A stretch of 64,000 bases of DNA from an uncultured Microbacterium sp. GTDB lineage: Bacteria; Actinomycetota; Actinomycetes; Actinomycetales; Microbacteriaceae. The DNA lies in assembly GCF_947632095.1 (NCBI RefSeq), contig NZ_CANROA010000006.1, positions 1-64,000 of the forward strand. Reading direction: 5' to 3'. Shown piece by piece: positions 1 through 9,526 of the stretch. Each line of letters opens with the position of its first letter. Positions within the stretch are counted from its first letter, which is position 1. The position numbers and the translations under genes are program-made. The notes under the pieces were generated by a model. The model made no database searches, had not been told where the DNA came from, and saw only the letters and a program-made list of their open reading frames with translations.

Positions 1-384
<384 letters not shown>

Positions 385-394
385 ACTCATAACC

Positions 395-1192
395 GTGAGT
401 CACGCTGCCGTCGGGGCGCCGGGAACACCCCGGCGGTACCTGCATTCCCTCTGGTTGCTCTCCGCGCGCGACCTCAAGGTCCGCTACGCGACGAGCTGGC
501 TCGGATACCTGTGGTCGGTTCTCGACCCTCTGGTGATGGGGGCGATCTACTGGTTCGTCTTCACACAGGTGTTCCAACGCGGCGTCGGCGAGCAGCCGTA
601 CATCGTCTTCCTCGTGCTCGCCCTGCTGCCCTGGGTGTGGTTCAACAGCTCCGTATCGGACTTCACCCGGGCATTCCGCAGGGACGCGCGACTGATGCGC
701 TCCACGTCAATCCCGCGGTCCATCTGGGTGAACCGGATCGTGCTGAGCAAGGGCATCGAGTTCCTCTGCTCGATCCCCGTTCTTGCGTTGTTCATCCTCT
801 TTAACCTCGACCAGATGACTGTCAGCTGGTCGCTGCTGTGGTTCCCCGTCGCGATCCTGATGCAGACGCTGCTGCTCATCGGCATCGGCATGCTGGTGGC
901 TCCGCTGTGCGTCCTCTACGCGGATCTCGAACGGACGACGGCGTTGATCCTGCGGGCGCTGTTCTACGCTTCGCCGGTCATCTACAGCGTTTCGGATCTA
1001 CCGGACCCGTTCAACACCATCGGTGCTTTCAACCCGCTGTCGGGGATCTTCACCCTCTACCGGGTCGGTTTCTTCCCGGAGCAGTGGCAGACGGCACCGG
1101 TCGTGATCAGCGCGGTGATGACCATCGTGATCTTCGGGCTGGGCCTCTGGGTGTTCCGGTCGCTCGAGCGATCGGTCCTCAAGGAGCTGTGA
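395..1192 (+). CDS. wzm: ABC-2 type polysaccharide exporter permease (Wzm-like)
   Basis: A 265-residue inner-membrane permease with about six predicted membrane helices (for example near 38-60, 69-90, 118-136 and 235-254), the size and layout of Wzm/RfbA permeases. It begins with an amphipathic stretch (LWLLSARDLKVRYATSWLGYLWSVLDP) usual for ABC-2 polysaccharide permeases. Its ATPase partner is two genes downstream at 2831. With Glf and GlfT2 nearby, the likely cargo is a lipid-linked galactan, as for the mycobacterial Rv3783/Rv3781 pair; that cargo is inferred. The GTG at 395 is used, and the stop overlaps the next start by one base (TGATG). Confidence 0.88.
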   Translation: MSHAAVGAPGTPRRYLHSLWLLSARDLKVRYATSWLGYLWSVLDPLVMGAIYWFVFTQVFQRGVGEQPYIVFLVLALLPWVWFNSSVSDFTRAFRRDARLMRSTSIPRSIWVNRIVLSKGIEFLCSIPVLALFILFNLDQMTVSWSLLWFPVAILMQTLLLIGIGMLVAPLCVLYADLERTTALILRALFYASPVIYSVSDLPDPFNTIGAFNPLSGIFTLYRVGFFPEQWQTAPVVISAVMTIVIFGLGLWVFRSLERSVLKEL

Positions 1193-2295
1193 TGCCGGAA
1201 TCGGCCCGGCGCATTCTGATCGCGGAATTGGATTCTCCGGCGCAAGCCCAGCGATTCTCCGAGAAGGGGGCGCGCGCGGCGATCACCGAGCTCACGGGGA
1301 TGCTCCGCGTCGGCGTGCTCGTCTCCGGCAGCATCCTCGTCACAGACGCAATGCTGCTCGATGGCGAATACTTCATGACCCTCGGCCCCGAGGGCGTACT
1401 GAACGAGCTCGGTGCGACTCGGGCGGCATTTCCGGTGACGATCACCGGGCCTGATGCGGACCTTCGCGCCGGGTTGGACCGTCGTCGTCGCAACCCCGAC
1501 TTCCTCTGGTCGATGGCCGCTGCCCGGGACGGGCAGGTGAGCCGGGAGATTCTTCGGCGGTGGGATGCCTGGATCGATCTCGTCGAGTCGGGAACTGTCC
1601 GGTACGAGCAGCAGCGGAGCGTCGATGCCAGCCTGCGCACCGGTGAACCGCCCGTCGCCTCCGAGAAGGAGCGCCTGATGATCGAGCAAGCGCGCCTGGG
1701 AGAGGAACGATATCGCAGCGAGGCCTGGCGGAAGATCGATGACCTCGATGTCGATGAGGAGACCCGTCAAAGGATCCGTGCCTGGTGGAACGGCGCGTAT
1801 CTGCGGATGCTGGCGGAGAACGCGGATGCGGACTGGGTCAGTTTCGAAGGCGACTCCTCACGGGGTCTGCACCCGCGCGATGGCGATGTGGATTTCCCCT
1901 TGTCCGCCGGTCTGCTCGAATGGGCGCGCACCTCATCGCCCGCCACGGTTGCGATCGCGGGCGACGCTTCCGTGAAGGAACGGGCAGCGCTGCATACGAG
2001 ACCGACGTGGACGCGTATGAAGGCACTCGCCTTCGCCGTGACTCAGGTCGCCGTGGTCGAGTCGCGCGGCAGCGTCATCCGCGGCTCGCTCGCGAAACTC
2101 GCTGTTGCCATACTGGTCGTCGTCCTCGCACTGCCAGGGCTGAACATCGACGCGATCGACAGCCCCTGGACCTGGGTCGCATTCCTCGGCGTGATCGTCA
2201 CGACCGTGCCCTTCGAATCGCTCTTCGCACTGCTCGCGCTCCTCAAGCAGGATCCGAGAGCCCGGCTCGTCCTGCACGGAAGGGGAACGTCATGA
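1192..2295 (+). CDS. hypothetical protein with C-terminal membrane helices, inside the exporter operon
   Basis: I do not recognise this 367-residue protein. The first ~270 residues look soluble: a start containing RILIAELDSP, then a charged helical middle (about 120-200) with many Arg and Glu. Two hydrophobic helices follow near 300-320 and 325-350 (LAVAILVVVLALPGL; WVAFLGVIVTTVPFESLFALLALL), then a short basic tail. It starts one base inside the wzm stop and ends with an ATGA overlap with the NUDIX gene, so it is translationally coupled within the Wzm-NUDIX-Wzt operon. The conserved placement suggests an accessory role in polysaccharide export or its sensing; that is inference. Confidence 0.8.
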   Translation: MPESARRILIAELDSPAQAQRFSEKGARAAITELTGMLRVGVLVSGSILVTDAMLLDGEYFMTLGPEGVLNELGATRAAFPVTITGPDADLRAGLDRRRRNPDFLWSMAAARDGQVSREILRRWDAWIDLVESGTVRYEQQRSVDASLRTGEPPVASEKERLMIEQARLGEERYRSEAWRKIDDLDVDEETRQRIRAWWNGAYLRMLAENADADWVSFEGDSSRGLHPRDGDVDFPLSAGLLEWARTSSPATVAIAGDASVKERAALHTRPTWTRMKALAFAVTQVAVVESRGSVIRGSLAKLAVAILVVVLALPGLNIDAIDSPWTWVAFLGVIVTTVPFESLFALLALLKQDPRARLVLHGRGTS

Positions 2296-2834
2296 CCGAT
2301 GTCGACTTCCGCGTCGTCTACGACAGCGACGGCGCGCTTCCTGTCCGTCTGGAAGCGGCCCGGGTGGAGGGGGCAGCAGGCGTCTATACACATCATCGGC
2401 TCGTCACCGCAGACGGCCGTACCGGAGCTGTCGTGATCGCCGTCCGAGACGGCGCTGTAATGCTGGTGCAGAGCAACCGCATCGCAGCCGGGGAAGAGCT
2501 CTGGGAGCTGCCTCGGGGGGCCGGCGACGCGTTCGACGAGGCGACCACCGTCACGGCGCTGCGCGAACTGATGGAGGAGACCGGGTTCCCCGCCACCGCC
2601 GCCCGGGTGATCGGTCGCTATGTCACGGATTCCACGGTCTATCCGCAGAAGGTCGCTGTCGTATCCTGTCGCATCGAGGCCGGTGCGATCCCGGGCGAGA
2701 CCGACGGCGAGATCGCCGACGCCCGGTGGATCCGCACCGACGAGATCACCGGCATGATCAGCAATGGCGTCATCGCCGACGCCCACTCACTGGCCGCACT
2801 GGCACTGTGGATGGCAGAAGGAGAACTCTCATGA
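2292..2834 (+). CDS. NUDIX hydrolase
   Basis: A 180-residue protein of ADP-ribose/nucleoside-diphosphate-sugar pyrophosphatase type. The core NUDIX helix is clear at about residues 75-98 (E-x7-REL-x-EE-x-GF), with the metal-binding REL-x-EE intact. The leading glycine of the consensus G-x5-E is one position out of register (GAGDAFDE), a small departure. Members of this family cleave X-linked nucleoside diphosphates; the substrate here is unknown. It overlaps both neighbours by 4 bases (ATGA) and lies between the permease and ATPase genes of the exporter, so a nucleotide-sugar housekeeping role is plausible but not shown. Confidence 0.85.
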   Translation: MTDVDFRVVYDSDGALPVRLEAARVEGAAGVYTHHRLVTADGRTGAVVIAVRDGAVMLVQSNRIAAGEELWELPRGAGDAFDEATTVTALRELMEETGFPATAARVIGRYVTDSTVYPQKVAVVSCRIEAGAIPGETDGEIADARWIRTDEITGMISNGVIADAHSLAALALWMAEGELS

Positions 2835-3580
2835 AAGCAGCGATCGAGGTCACCGGTCTCGGAGTGCGCTTCAGACGCAACCGGCGAGGACGCCGCAGTT
2901 TCAAAGACCTCTTCGCCGGTGCCAAGCGCCGCAACAGGCCGGGGGAGTTCTGGGCGCTGCGCGATGTCTCGTTCACTGTCGAGCCCGGCGAAGCCATCGG
3001 CGTCGTGGGCCGCAACGGGCAGGGCAAGTCGACGTTGCTCAAGCTCGTCGCGGGCGTGCTCCTTCCCGATGAAGGGAAGGTCTCGGTCAACGGGGGAGTC
3101 GCGCCGCTCATCGAGCTCACCGGCGGGTTCGTGGGGGATCTGACCGTCCGTGAGAATGTTCGGCTCACAGCCGGACTGCACGGCATGACGCGGGACGCGG
3201 TCACGACCCGTTACGCGGAGATGATCGAGTTCGCAGAGCTGCACGACTTCCAGGAGACGCCCTACAAGCACCTCTCCAACGGCATGAAGGTGCGCCTGGC
3301 TTTCGCCGTCGTCTCTCAGCTCGACGAGCCGATTCTGCTGGTCGACGAGGTGCTCGCGGTCGGAGACAAGGCCTTCCGCGACAAGTGCTATCGCCGCATC
3401 GATGAACTTCTCGCCGAAGGGCGCACGCTGTTCTTCGTCAGCCACAACGAGCGCGATCTGCGTCGCTTCTGCACGCGGGGTCTCTACCTGGACAAGGGCG
3501 GCCTCGTGCTGGACGCGGGCATCAGCGAGGTTCTTGATCGTTACAACGAAGACTCGGGCACGGCCAAGAAGAAGGCCTGA
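2831..3580 (+). CDS. wzt: ABC polysaccharide exporter ATPase (Wzt-like, short form)
   Basis: A 249-residue ABC ATPase. Walker A is GRNGQGKST at about 60-68, the signature is LSNGMKVRL near 148-156, Walker B PILLVDEVLAVGD near 167-179, and the switch His is at about 205 (VSHN). The SNGMK signature and DEVLAVGD are characteristic of the Wzt/TagH polysaccharide-export group. It stops shortly after the nucleotide-binding domain, so it lacks the C-terminal carbohydrate-binding domain of chain-capping Wzt proteins, like the mycobacterial galactan exporter ATPase. ATGA overlap with the upstream NUDIX gene. It converges with the gene ending at 3596. Confidence 0.9.
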   Translation: MKAAIEVTGLGVRFRRNRRGRRSFKDLFAGAKRRNRPGEFWALRDVSFTVEPGEAIGVVGRNGQGKSTLLKLVAGVLLPDEGKVSVNGGVAPLIELTGGFVGDLTVRENVRLTAGLHGMTRDAVTTRYAEMIEFAELHDFQETPYKHLSNGMKVRLAFAVVSQLDEPILLVDEVLAVGDKAFRDKCYRRIDELLAEGRTLFFVSHNERDLRRFCTRGLYLDKGGLVLDAGISEVLDRYNEDSGTAKKKA

Positions 3581-3595
3581 TCGGCCTCTGCCCGC

Positions 3596-4198
3596 TCAGA
3601 GACCGACGAGAGCGCGGACCGTCTGCAACGCAGAGGCCGAAGCATCGAGCCCCGCTGTCGCGTTCGAACCGCTGTCGTAGGCCGTGCGCAACGCCTTCAG
3701 CTGGGCTGCATAGGCGCCGACCGCGTCGTTCCACTGCGTCGAGATCGAGCTCGGTGCCGGGACGCTGGTGAGTCGCTCCGCATCCTGCTGGAGCTGATCG
3801 ACGACCTGGGAGGCATCCTGCCCGCTCATCTCGCGCACCATGGTCAGGCCGGTCGTGGCGTCATCGAGACGTGGTTTCACCTGAGCGGCGAACGTGTCGA
3901 TGTCGGGGTCCGGGATTTCCGGCGGCGTCGTCTGCGGAACCTGTGAGGGCTCCGGAGAAGGCGTCGCGGTGGGGGAGGCGGTCGACGAGGGCGACGGCGA
4001 CGGCGACGCGGACGAAGCCGTGGGGGACGGACTGGGCGACGGAGCGCCCGCCCGCGGTAGGAAGAAGAACAGCACCGTCCCGACGATCGCCAGTGCGACC
4101 ACCGAGAGCACGACGATGAGCCAGACCTTGCCGGCGGTGCGCTTCTTCTTCTCGGGGAAGACCCAGACGGCGTGCGGCTGAGGTTCGTCGGACATCAT
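3596..4198 (-). CDS. membrane-anchored protein with Pro/Ser/Thr linker
   Basis: A 200-residue protein of unknown function. It has a short cytoplasmic N-terminus with a KKKR cluster, one membrane helix at about residues 24-46 (VWLIVVLSVVALAIVGTVLF), a PSPSP/TATPS-rich linker of about 45 residues, and a C-terminal helical domain of about 100 residues (about 95-200) that would lie outside the membrane. The first of two adjacent ATG codons gives an ATGA overlap with the glycosyltransferase upstream; the second (4195) would overlap by one base. Coupling to glfT1/glfT2 suggests a cell-wall polysaccharide role, which is inference. Confidence 0.75.
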   Translation of the reverse strand: MMSDEPQPHAVWVFPEKKKRTAGKVWLIVVLSVVALAIVGTVLFFFLPRAGAPSPSPSPTASSASPSPSPSSTASPTATPSPEPSQVPQTTPPEIPDPDIDTFAAQVKPRLDDATTGLTMVREMSGQDASQVVDQLQQDAERLTSVPAPSSISTQWNDAVGAYAAQLKALRTAYDSGSNATAGLDASASALQTVRALVGL

Positions 4199-5157
4199 GC
4201 CTCCAGAGCGGGCATCGGCTGCCAGGTGCGGTCGCGGCCGACCGTGCCGCCGTCGCGCAGACCTCGGAACAGATTGCTCGTTCCGCGCACCGTGCGCTCG
4301 ACGAAAACCAGCCGGATCAGCTCCTTGAAGAACGTCGCCGTCGTTCCCAGCCCGAACAGCACCGGGTTGTAGACGCCGTGCACGCGGTAGTACTGCTTGA
4401 TGAAGCCGCGGTTGCGCATGATGTAGTAGCGGTACGCGTTGCTCGAAGCGTTCAGATGGCGGATGCCCATGTCCCACTGCCTGATCTCGCGGGTGCGGCG
4501 CAGCACGAACTCATCCACGATTACAGCGGTCGTCAGACGAGAGGCCATCCATCCGTACATCTGGTCATCCCAGTAGATGAAGAAGCGCGGGTCGGGCAGG
4601 CCGATCTGCGCCACGATCGATCGATGGATGAACATGCCCTCGAAGCATCCGCTGTTCATCTCCTTGTAGCCGGACTCATCGAAGCCGGAGGGTGCGAACG
4701 GAATCGGGATGCCCATGCGGTCGGCGATGCGGTACTGCCAATAGAACTCGCTGCCGTCGTAGTCGTAACGGCGTCCCTGGATGCTCTTGAAGCGGGGTGC
4801 CCACTTGCCCATTCGGGCGAGCCCGTCGGGGACGACCTCGACATCGTCGTCCATCATCCAGATCCACTCGCTGCCGAGCTCGTAGGCCTTCTCCATACCC
4901 GCGCTGAACCCGCCGGAGCCTCCGGTGTTCGTCTCGAGCCGGTTGTAGACGAGCTCGGTGCCGAGACGGTCCCGGAAGGACTCGACGACGTCAGTCGTGT
5001 CATCCGACGATGCGTTATCGGTGATGATGACGCGACCCGGCTTCGGATCCATCGCGACGATGCTCTCCAGCAGGCCCGCGAGCAGGTGCGAACGGTTGAA
5101 TGTGACGACGACGATCGCTGCGGTTGCGGGATCGAATGCGACGGGGGTCGCGGTCAT
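4195..5157 (-). CDS. glfT1: GT2-family galactofuranosyltransferase, GlfT1-like
   Basis: A 320-residue GT-A fold glycosyltransferase. It has the family-2 N-terminal strand (AAIVVVTFNRSHLLAGLLESI), the NASSDDT nucleotide loop, a DDD metal/UDP motif (IWMMDDDVEVVP) near 100, and a second acidic motif FIYWDDQMYGW near 200. Length and motifs match GlfT1 (Rv3782), which adds the first galactofuranose residues to the lipid-linked primer. Start chosen at ATG 5157, which gives a 4-base overlap with the glfT2 stop; the frame continues upstream but there overlaps glfT2. No membrane helix. Confidence 0.82.
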   Translation of the reverse strand: MTATPVAFDPATAAIVVVTFNRSHLLAGLLESIVAMDPKPGRVIITDNASSDDTTDVVESFRDRLGTELVYNRLETNTGGSGGFSAGMEKAYELGSEWIWMMDDDVEVVPDGLARMGKWAPRFKSIQGRRYDYDGSEFYWQYRIADRMGIPIPFAPSGFDESGYKEMNSGCFEGMFIHRSIVAQIGLPDPRFFIYWDDQMYGWMASRLTTAVIVDEFVLRRTREIRQWDMGIRHLNASSNAYRYYIMRNRGFIKQYYRVHGVYNPVLFGLGTTATFFKELIRLVFVERTVRGTSNLFRGLRDGGTVGRDRTWQPMPALEA

Positions 5158-7064
5158 GCCTTCTCCTCGAAGATCTTCTGCCAGGACTGCTGCGAGACGA
5201 GCTCGGGCAGCGCTTGGCGGTACTGCTTCTGCAACTCGGGCCAGCGGCGCTTGAGCTCGGCGTGCAGGCGCACCGACTCGCGCAGCATCGCACGGTACTT
5301 CTTGCGATCGCGCGTATAGATGTTCTTGCCCGAGCCATCGGCTGCGCTGACGAGCGCGCTGTCGAACTGGGGGACGCGCCACCAGTGGGCATCTCCCTTG
5401 CCGAACTCGACCTCGGGTTGCGCGACGTTGGCCTGTGCGGGCTTGTGCAGCCAGTGCGCGACGAGAGTCTTGAGCGTGAAGATCCGAAGCTTCAGGCCGG
5501 TTGGGCTGTCGAACTCATTCCTCAGCAACTGCTTGTAGACCTGACGTCCCTTGCGTGCGTGCAGCACCGTCGACGGGTCACGGTGGATCACGGTCTCCGG
5601 GTAGGACGTTGCGAGAGCCCGCGCGGCGGGCATTGCCGTCGCAAGGTTTTCCTGCATGTGCCGGGGGCCGCGCAGTACATCGCGCAGCGCCTGGTTACGC
5701 AACGCAACCGGATAGTACTGCATCATCATGAGGTGCTTGAGGTCGACGCGGCGACTGTGGGCGAGCAGACGGCCGCCGCGGGGCGCAGTGGAGTGCAGGA
5801 GGCCGGCCACGATGCGGTTGCGGGCGTGGAAGTAGGCCTGCCAGTCGATCGAGTCGTCCTTGTTGACCCACGAGACGTGCCAGAGCGCGACGCCCGGCAT
5901 CGACACAGTGGGGAAGCCCGCCTCGCCGGCGCGCAGGCAGAACTCCGCGTCATCCCACTTGATGAAAGCCGGCAATGACAGGCCGACTTCGCGAATCGCG
6001 TCGAGGGGGATGAGGCACATCCACCACCCGTTGTAGTCGGCGTCCATGCGCATGTGGAGAAGCGTCGACTGGCGCAGATTCGAGGTGCCGAAGTCGTGAG
6101 CCATCTTCTCCTGGTAGAGGTTGCGCCACATGAAGGGGTGCTCGTCGACGACCTCGGCCCAGCCGTGCAGCTTCGGGCGGTCGAGGAGGTCGAACATGTG
6201 CCCGCCGACGAGGGTCGGATTCGTCGAATACTGGCCGAAGACGATCGAGCGTCGGAGGGATTCGGGCTCGATGAGCACATCGTCGTCGAGAAGCTGCACG
6301 AAATCGCTCTCGGGGCGCTGGAGCGCCTCGTGCATGCCGCGGGCGAAACCGCCCGAACCGCCGAGGTTCGGCTGACGGATCACCTGCAGCGTCTCGCCGA
6401 GGTCAGCGGCGACCGCGTCGTAGCCGTCCTGCTCGGTCACGAGCTGGGTGCCCTGATCGACGAGGAAGATGCGGTCGACGAATTCGAGGGCATCCGGTGA
6501 GGCTGCCAGCGCCTGCAGGGTCTCGACGCAGTAATCGGGCTTGTTGTACGTGGTGATGCCCAGCGAGGCCTTGCCCGTGCGCGCCGGGGCCTGCTCGGTG
6601 GTCCACTCCGCGCCCTCGAGGATCGCGTGCTTCTCGTCGGCGACGATGTCGAACCAGAGCCAGCCGCCATCGCTGTACTGGGTCAGCTCGAGATCGAAGT
6701 GGCTGGTCGCCTCGCCCGTCACCTCGCGCGAGTCGACGCGCTGGCGCACACCGGCCCCGTTGGACCGGTAGACGAGGATCGTCGCGGGACCGCTCGTGCG
6801 CACGGTGAGTCGCACCTGGCGCACGCTCGTCCAGTGCTGCCAGTACGACGCCGGGAAAGCGTTGAAGTAGGTGCCGAGCGAGACACGGCGACCGGAGACG
6901 ATCCGGGCGCGGTGGCGACCGAGGATGTTGCCGAGGTGGGCACGGTTCGACACGCGCACCGGCTGCTCGTCGATCGTCGACCATGTTTCAGGGTCGGCAT
7001 AGAGCGGCAGGAGGTCGGGGTCGCGGTCGAGCGGGAAGACGACGTTCTGAAGGACGTGAGCCAC
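5154..7064 (-). CDS. glfT2: galactofuranosyltransferase GlfT2
   Basis: A 636-residue processive galactofuranosyltransferase that polymerises galactan from UDP-Galf. Visible features: N-terminal beta-rich domain with the hallmark SLGTYFNAFPASYWQHWT; GT-A domain with FVQLLDDDVLIEPESL (DDD); IKWDDAEFCLRAGEAGF (second acidic pair) followed by the LWHVSW histidine; and a helical C-terminal domain with KKYRAMLRESVRLHAEL. The GTG at 7064 is chosen because GGAGA lies 7 bases upstream and the resulting length is within a residue of the mycobacterial enzyme (637); an ATG 15 codons upstream is less likely. First gene of the minus-strand galactan operon. Confidence 0.92.
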   Translation of the reverse strand: MAHVLQNVVFPLDRDPDLLPLYADPETWSTIDEQPVRVSNRAHLGNILGRHRARIVSGRRVSLGTYFNAFPASYWQHWTSVRQVRLTVRTSGPATILVYRSNGAGVRQRVDSREVTGEATSHFDLELTQYSDGGWLWFDIVADEKHAILEGAEWTTEQAPARTGKASLGITTYNKPDYCVETLQALAASPDALEFVDRIFLVDQGTQLVTEQDGYDAVAADLGETLQVIRQPNLGGSGGFARGMHEALQRPESDFVQLLDDDVLIEPESLRRSIVFGQYSTNPTLVGGHMFDLLDRPKLHGWAEVVDEHPFMWRNLYQEKMAHDFGTSNLRQSTLLHMRMDADYNGWWMCLIPLDAIREVGLSLPAFIKWDDAEFCLRAGEAGFPTVSMPGVALWHVSWVNKDDSIDWQAYFHARNRIVAGLLHSTAPRGGRLLAHSRRVDLKHLMMMQYYPVALRNQALRDVLRGPRHMQENLATAMPAARALATSYPETVIHRDPSTVLHARKGRQVYKQLLRNEFDSPTGLKLRIFTLKTLVAHWLHKPAQANVAQPEVEFGKGDAHWWRVPQFDSALVSAADGSGKNIYTRDRKKYRAMLRESVRLHAELKRRWPELQKQYRQALPELVSQQSWQKIFEEKA

Positions 7065-7196
7065 GAAAGGATCTCCGAGATTTGATTGCACGCATGGCCG
7101 GATCGGCACTGAGCGGGTTGCTGTGAGCAGAACCCAGCCTACCGCTCAGCGATGTGAAGCCCCGGTGAAGATCGCACCGGTGAACCTGCCGCGCGC

Positions 7197-7202
7197 TACG
7201 AT
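7197..7202 (+). promoter_or_regulatory. candidate -10 (TACGAT) for leaderless galE
   Basis: TACGAT lies 7 bases before the galE ATG at 7210 in the 145-base divergent region between glfT2 and galE. There is no Shine-Dalgarno before the ATG, which fits leaderless translation. Confidence 0.4.
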
Positions 7203-7209
7203 GGGCGCG

Positions 7210-8199
7210 ATGAAGGCTCTAATCACCGGCGGCGCCGGATACATCGGTTCGACTGTAGCGACGGCCTGCCTCGAAGCGGGCATCGAGACGGTGATCCTCG
7301 ACAACCTGTCCACGGGGCGCGAGGACTTCGGAGTCGACCGCAACCTCTACATCGGCGACATCGCCGATGCGGATCTGCTCGATCGGATCGTCGCCGACCA
7401 CCCGGATATCGACGTCGTCGTGCACTGCGCGGCGCGGATCGTCGTGCCGGAGTCCGTCGCCGACCCGCTCGGCTATTACGACGCGAACGTCGGCAAGACC
7501 ATCACCCTGCTGCAGAACCTGCGGCAGCACAAGATCACCCGCATCGTCTTCAGCTCGTCGGCCGCCGTCTATTTCGGCGAGGGGGGCGAGGGCGTCGACG
7601 AGAACGCGCCGCTCGCGCCGTCGAGCCCGTACGCCATGACCAAGGCGATGGTCGAGAGCATCCTCTCCGACGCCGCAGCATCCGGCTCTCACCGCGCGAT
7701 CGCCCTGCGCTACTTCAACCCGATCGGCGCCGACCCCCGGCTGCGCACGGGCCTGCAGAACCCGACCCCGTCGCACGCGCTGGGCAAGATCATGCAGGCG
7801 CGGGAAGCCGGGGAAGCATTCACGATCACCGGCACCGATTGGCCGACGCGCGACGGATCCGGTCTGCGCGACTACATTCACGTGTGGGACCTCGCACTCG
7901 CGCACGTCGCCGCCGTTCAGCGCTTCGATGCGGTCGCCACCGCCGCTGAGCCCTATCGCGTCATCAACATCGGTACCGGTGACGGGGTCACCGTGCGCGA
8001 ACTCGTCGGCGCATTCGAGCGCGTCACCAAGCAGCCGCTGCCCGTCATCGAGACCGAACGGCGCCCCGGCGACCAGGCCGGAGCCTTCGCGATCGTCGAT
8101 CGCGCGAAGGACATGCTCGGCTGGACGGCCGAGCGATCCGTCGACGATGGCGTTCGTGACGCCCTCGCCTGGGCCGACAAGCTCCGTTCTCTGAGCTGA
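7210..8199 (+). CDS. galE: UDP-glucose 4-epimerase
   Basis: A 329-residue extended short-chain dehydrogenase that interconverts UDP-glucose and UDP-galactose, supplying Glf and so galactan synthesis. The NAD-binding GGAGYIGS is at residues 7-14, the catalytic Ser region SSSAAVYFGE near 115-124, and the Tyr-Lys pair at Y141/K145 (SPYAMTK). LRYFNPIGAD, DYIHVWDLA and the INIGTGDGVTV region are typical of GalE. ATG 7210 is chosen over ATG 7201 because it starts the Rossmann strand directly and sits 7 bases after TACGAT. Divergent from the glfT2 operon. Confidence 0.95.
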   Translation: MKALITGGAGYIGSTVATACLEAGIETVILDNLSTGREDFGVDRNLYIGDIADADLLDRIVADHPDIDVVVHCAARIVVPESVADPLGYYDANVGKTITLLQNLRQHKITRIVFSSSAAVYFGEGGEGVDENAPLAPSSPYAMTKAMVESILSDAAASGSHRAIALRYFNPIGADPRLRTGLQNPTPSHALGKIMQAREAGEAFTITGTDWPTRDGSGLRDYIHVWDLALAHVAAVQRFDAVATAAEPYRVINIGTGDGVTVRELVGAFERVTKQPLPVIETERRPGDQAGAFAIVDRAKDMLGWTAERSVDDGVRDALAWADKLRSLS

Positions 8200-8224
8200 A
8201 GGGCATGCTCCGCGCCGCGGGGGA

Positions 8225-9526
8225 TCACTCCTGTGGCGGCAGCGTCGAGATCGTTCCGGTCTGCGCGGCGTCGATGTCCTCGCGCCAGGATCGCGACTGT
8301 CCGGCGCGCAGCGCGCACAGCACCAGCAGCAGCCAGCCGGCGCCGGCGATCGTGAAGCTCTCGAACATCGAGTCGACGGCGAGCGTGACGAGCACCAGCG
8401 GGGTCCAGGCGTAGACGACCGAACGCCGCACGCTCGCCACCAGCCACGAGCGAACCAGGGCGACGCCGCCGAGCACGAGGAACAGCAGCAATCCGGCGAT
8501 GCCGAGCTGCAGCAGCACGTCGAAGTAGGCGTTCAGTGCGGTCTCGTGCCGGTCGGCGAGCAGATAGTTGATGTAGGTGAAGGGATACTCTCCGCGCGCC
8601 CAGACGCCGAACCAGCCCCAGCCCTGGAAGGGGTTGATGGCGACGAAGTCGAGGATCGTGTTCCACAGATCCGCACGGGTCGAGAAATCCGATCCGGCAT
8701 CCATCCAGGCGATGATCTGGTGACGGAAGAAGAAGGCGACGGCGAGAGCTGCGGTGACCAGGCCGCCGAGCAGCCACTGCACGAGGCCGCGTCGACGCGC
8801 GGGAGTGTGGCGCACGATCGTCAGCGCTCCGGTGGCGGTGCCGACGGCCGCGGCCAGCACGAGCACGGTCGGGGAGGCGGAGAGCAGCGCGAGGAAAGCG
8901 GCGACGGCGATCGAGGGGATCGCGAGCGGGGCGGCCACCGAACGGGTGCGCCACTCGATCACGAAGGTGATGAGGGCGATCACGGCGACGAAGCCCATCA
9001 TGTTGCGGGTGCCGAAGACGCCCTGCACCGGCCCGCCGAGGGCGATGTTCCCCTCGACGGAGAGGAAGAGGATCGGCATGTCGATGAGGATGCCGGAGAG
9101 GATCTCGACCCCCAGTGACAGTGCCAGCAGCGTGCGCAGGGTGTCGCCGATCGCCCGGACGGTCTGCAGTGTGTCGCGTACATGTCCGATCGTGATGGCC
9201 ATGAGCGCGAAGCCCAGCATCCAGGCCCAGCCCGCGAGGGTGCCCGAGCGATCCGTCGACCAGAACACGCTGATCAGGGCGAGGGCGAGGAATATCAGCA
9301 GCGACGAGGGGGCGAAGCGCAGCGCCGACAGCTCGGCGCGGCGGACGACGAGGATCGCCATTCCCAGGATGCTCATCAGCAGCACGATGGTCGCGAACGT
9401 CGTCCTCGAGGTCAGATGCACGATGAGGAACGACCCGAAAGCGGTGGTGAGGGCCGCGAGCGTGTACGCGCGGGCCATGTCTACCGAACCGAGCAGGCGG
9501 CGAAGCGGCGTCTCGACGGGGGTCAT
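8225..9526 (-). CDS. O-antigen ligase / polymerase-like membrane protein
   Basis: A 433-residue polytopic membrane protein with about ten hydrophobic segments. The region near 300-350 carries a Wzy_C/WaaL-like pattern, NPFQGWGWFGVW, an external loop ending RHETALNAYFDVLLQLGIAGLLLF; family members transfer or polymerise lipid-linked glycans on the outer face of the membrane. Start at ATG 9526 gives an ATGA overlap with the related gene upstream (stop 9523). Its tail converges with galE, 25 bases apart. The substrate is not evident; a cell-wall polysaccharide is likely from the surroundings. Confidence 0.8.
   Translation of the reverse strand: MTPVETPLRRLLGSVDMARAYTLAALTTAFGSFLIVHLTSRTTFATIVLLMSILGMAILVVRRAELSALRFAPSSLLIFLALALISVFWSTDRSGTLAGWAWMLGFALMAITIGHVRDTLQTVRAIGDTLRTLLALSLGVEILSGILIDMPILFLSVEGNIALGGPVQGVFGTRNMMGFVAVIALITFVIEWRTRSVAAPLAIPSIAVAAFLALLSASPTVLVLAAAVGTATGALTIVRHTPARRRGLVQWLLGGLVTAALAVAFFFRHQIIAWMDAGSDFSTRADLWNTILDFVAINPFQGWGWFGVWARGEYPFTYINYLLADRHETALNAYFDVLLQLGIAGLLLFLVLGGVALVRSWLVASVRRSVVYAWTPLVLVTLAVDSMFESFTIAGAGWLLLVLCALRAGQSRSWREDIDAAQTGTISTLPPQE

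Noticed and set aside
3901..4060. Low-complexity Ser/Pro/Thr segment as a sign of a pseudogene
   Set aside because: The frame is intact and the linker joins a membrane helix to a regular helical domain; a normal spacer.
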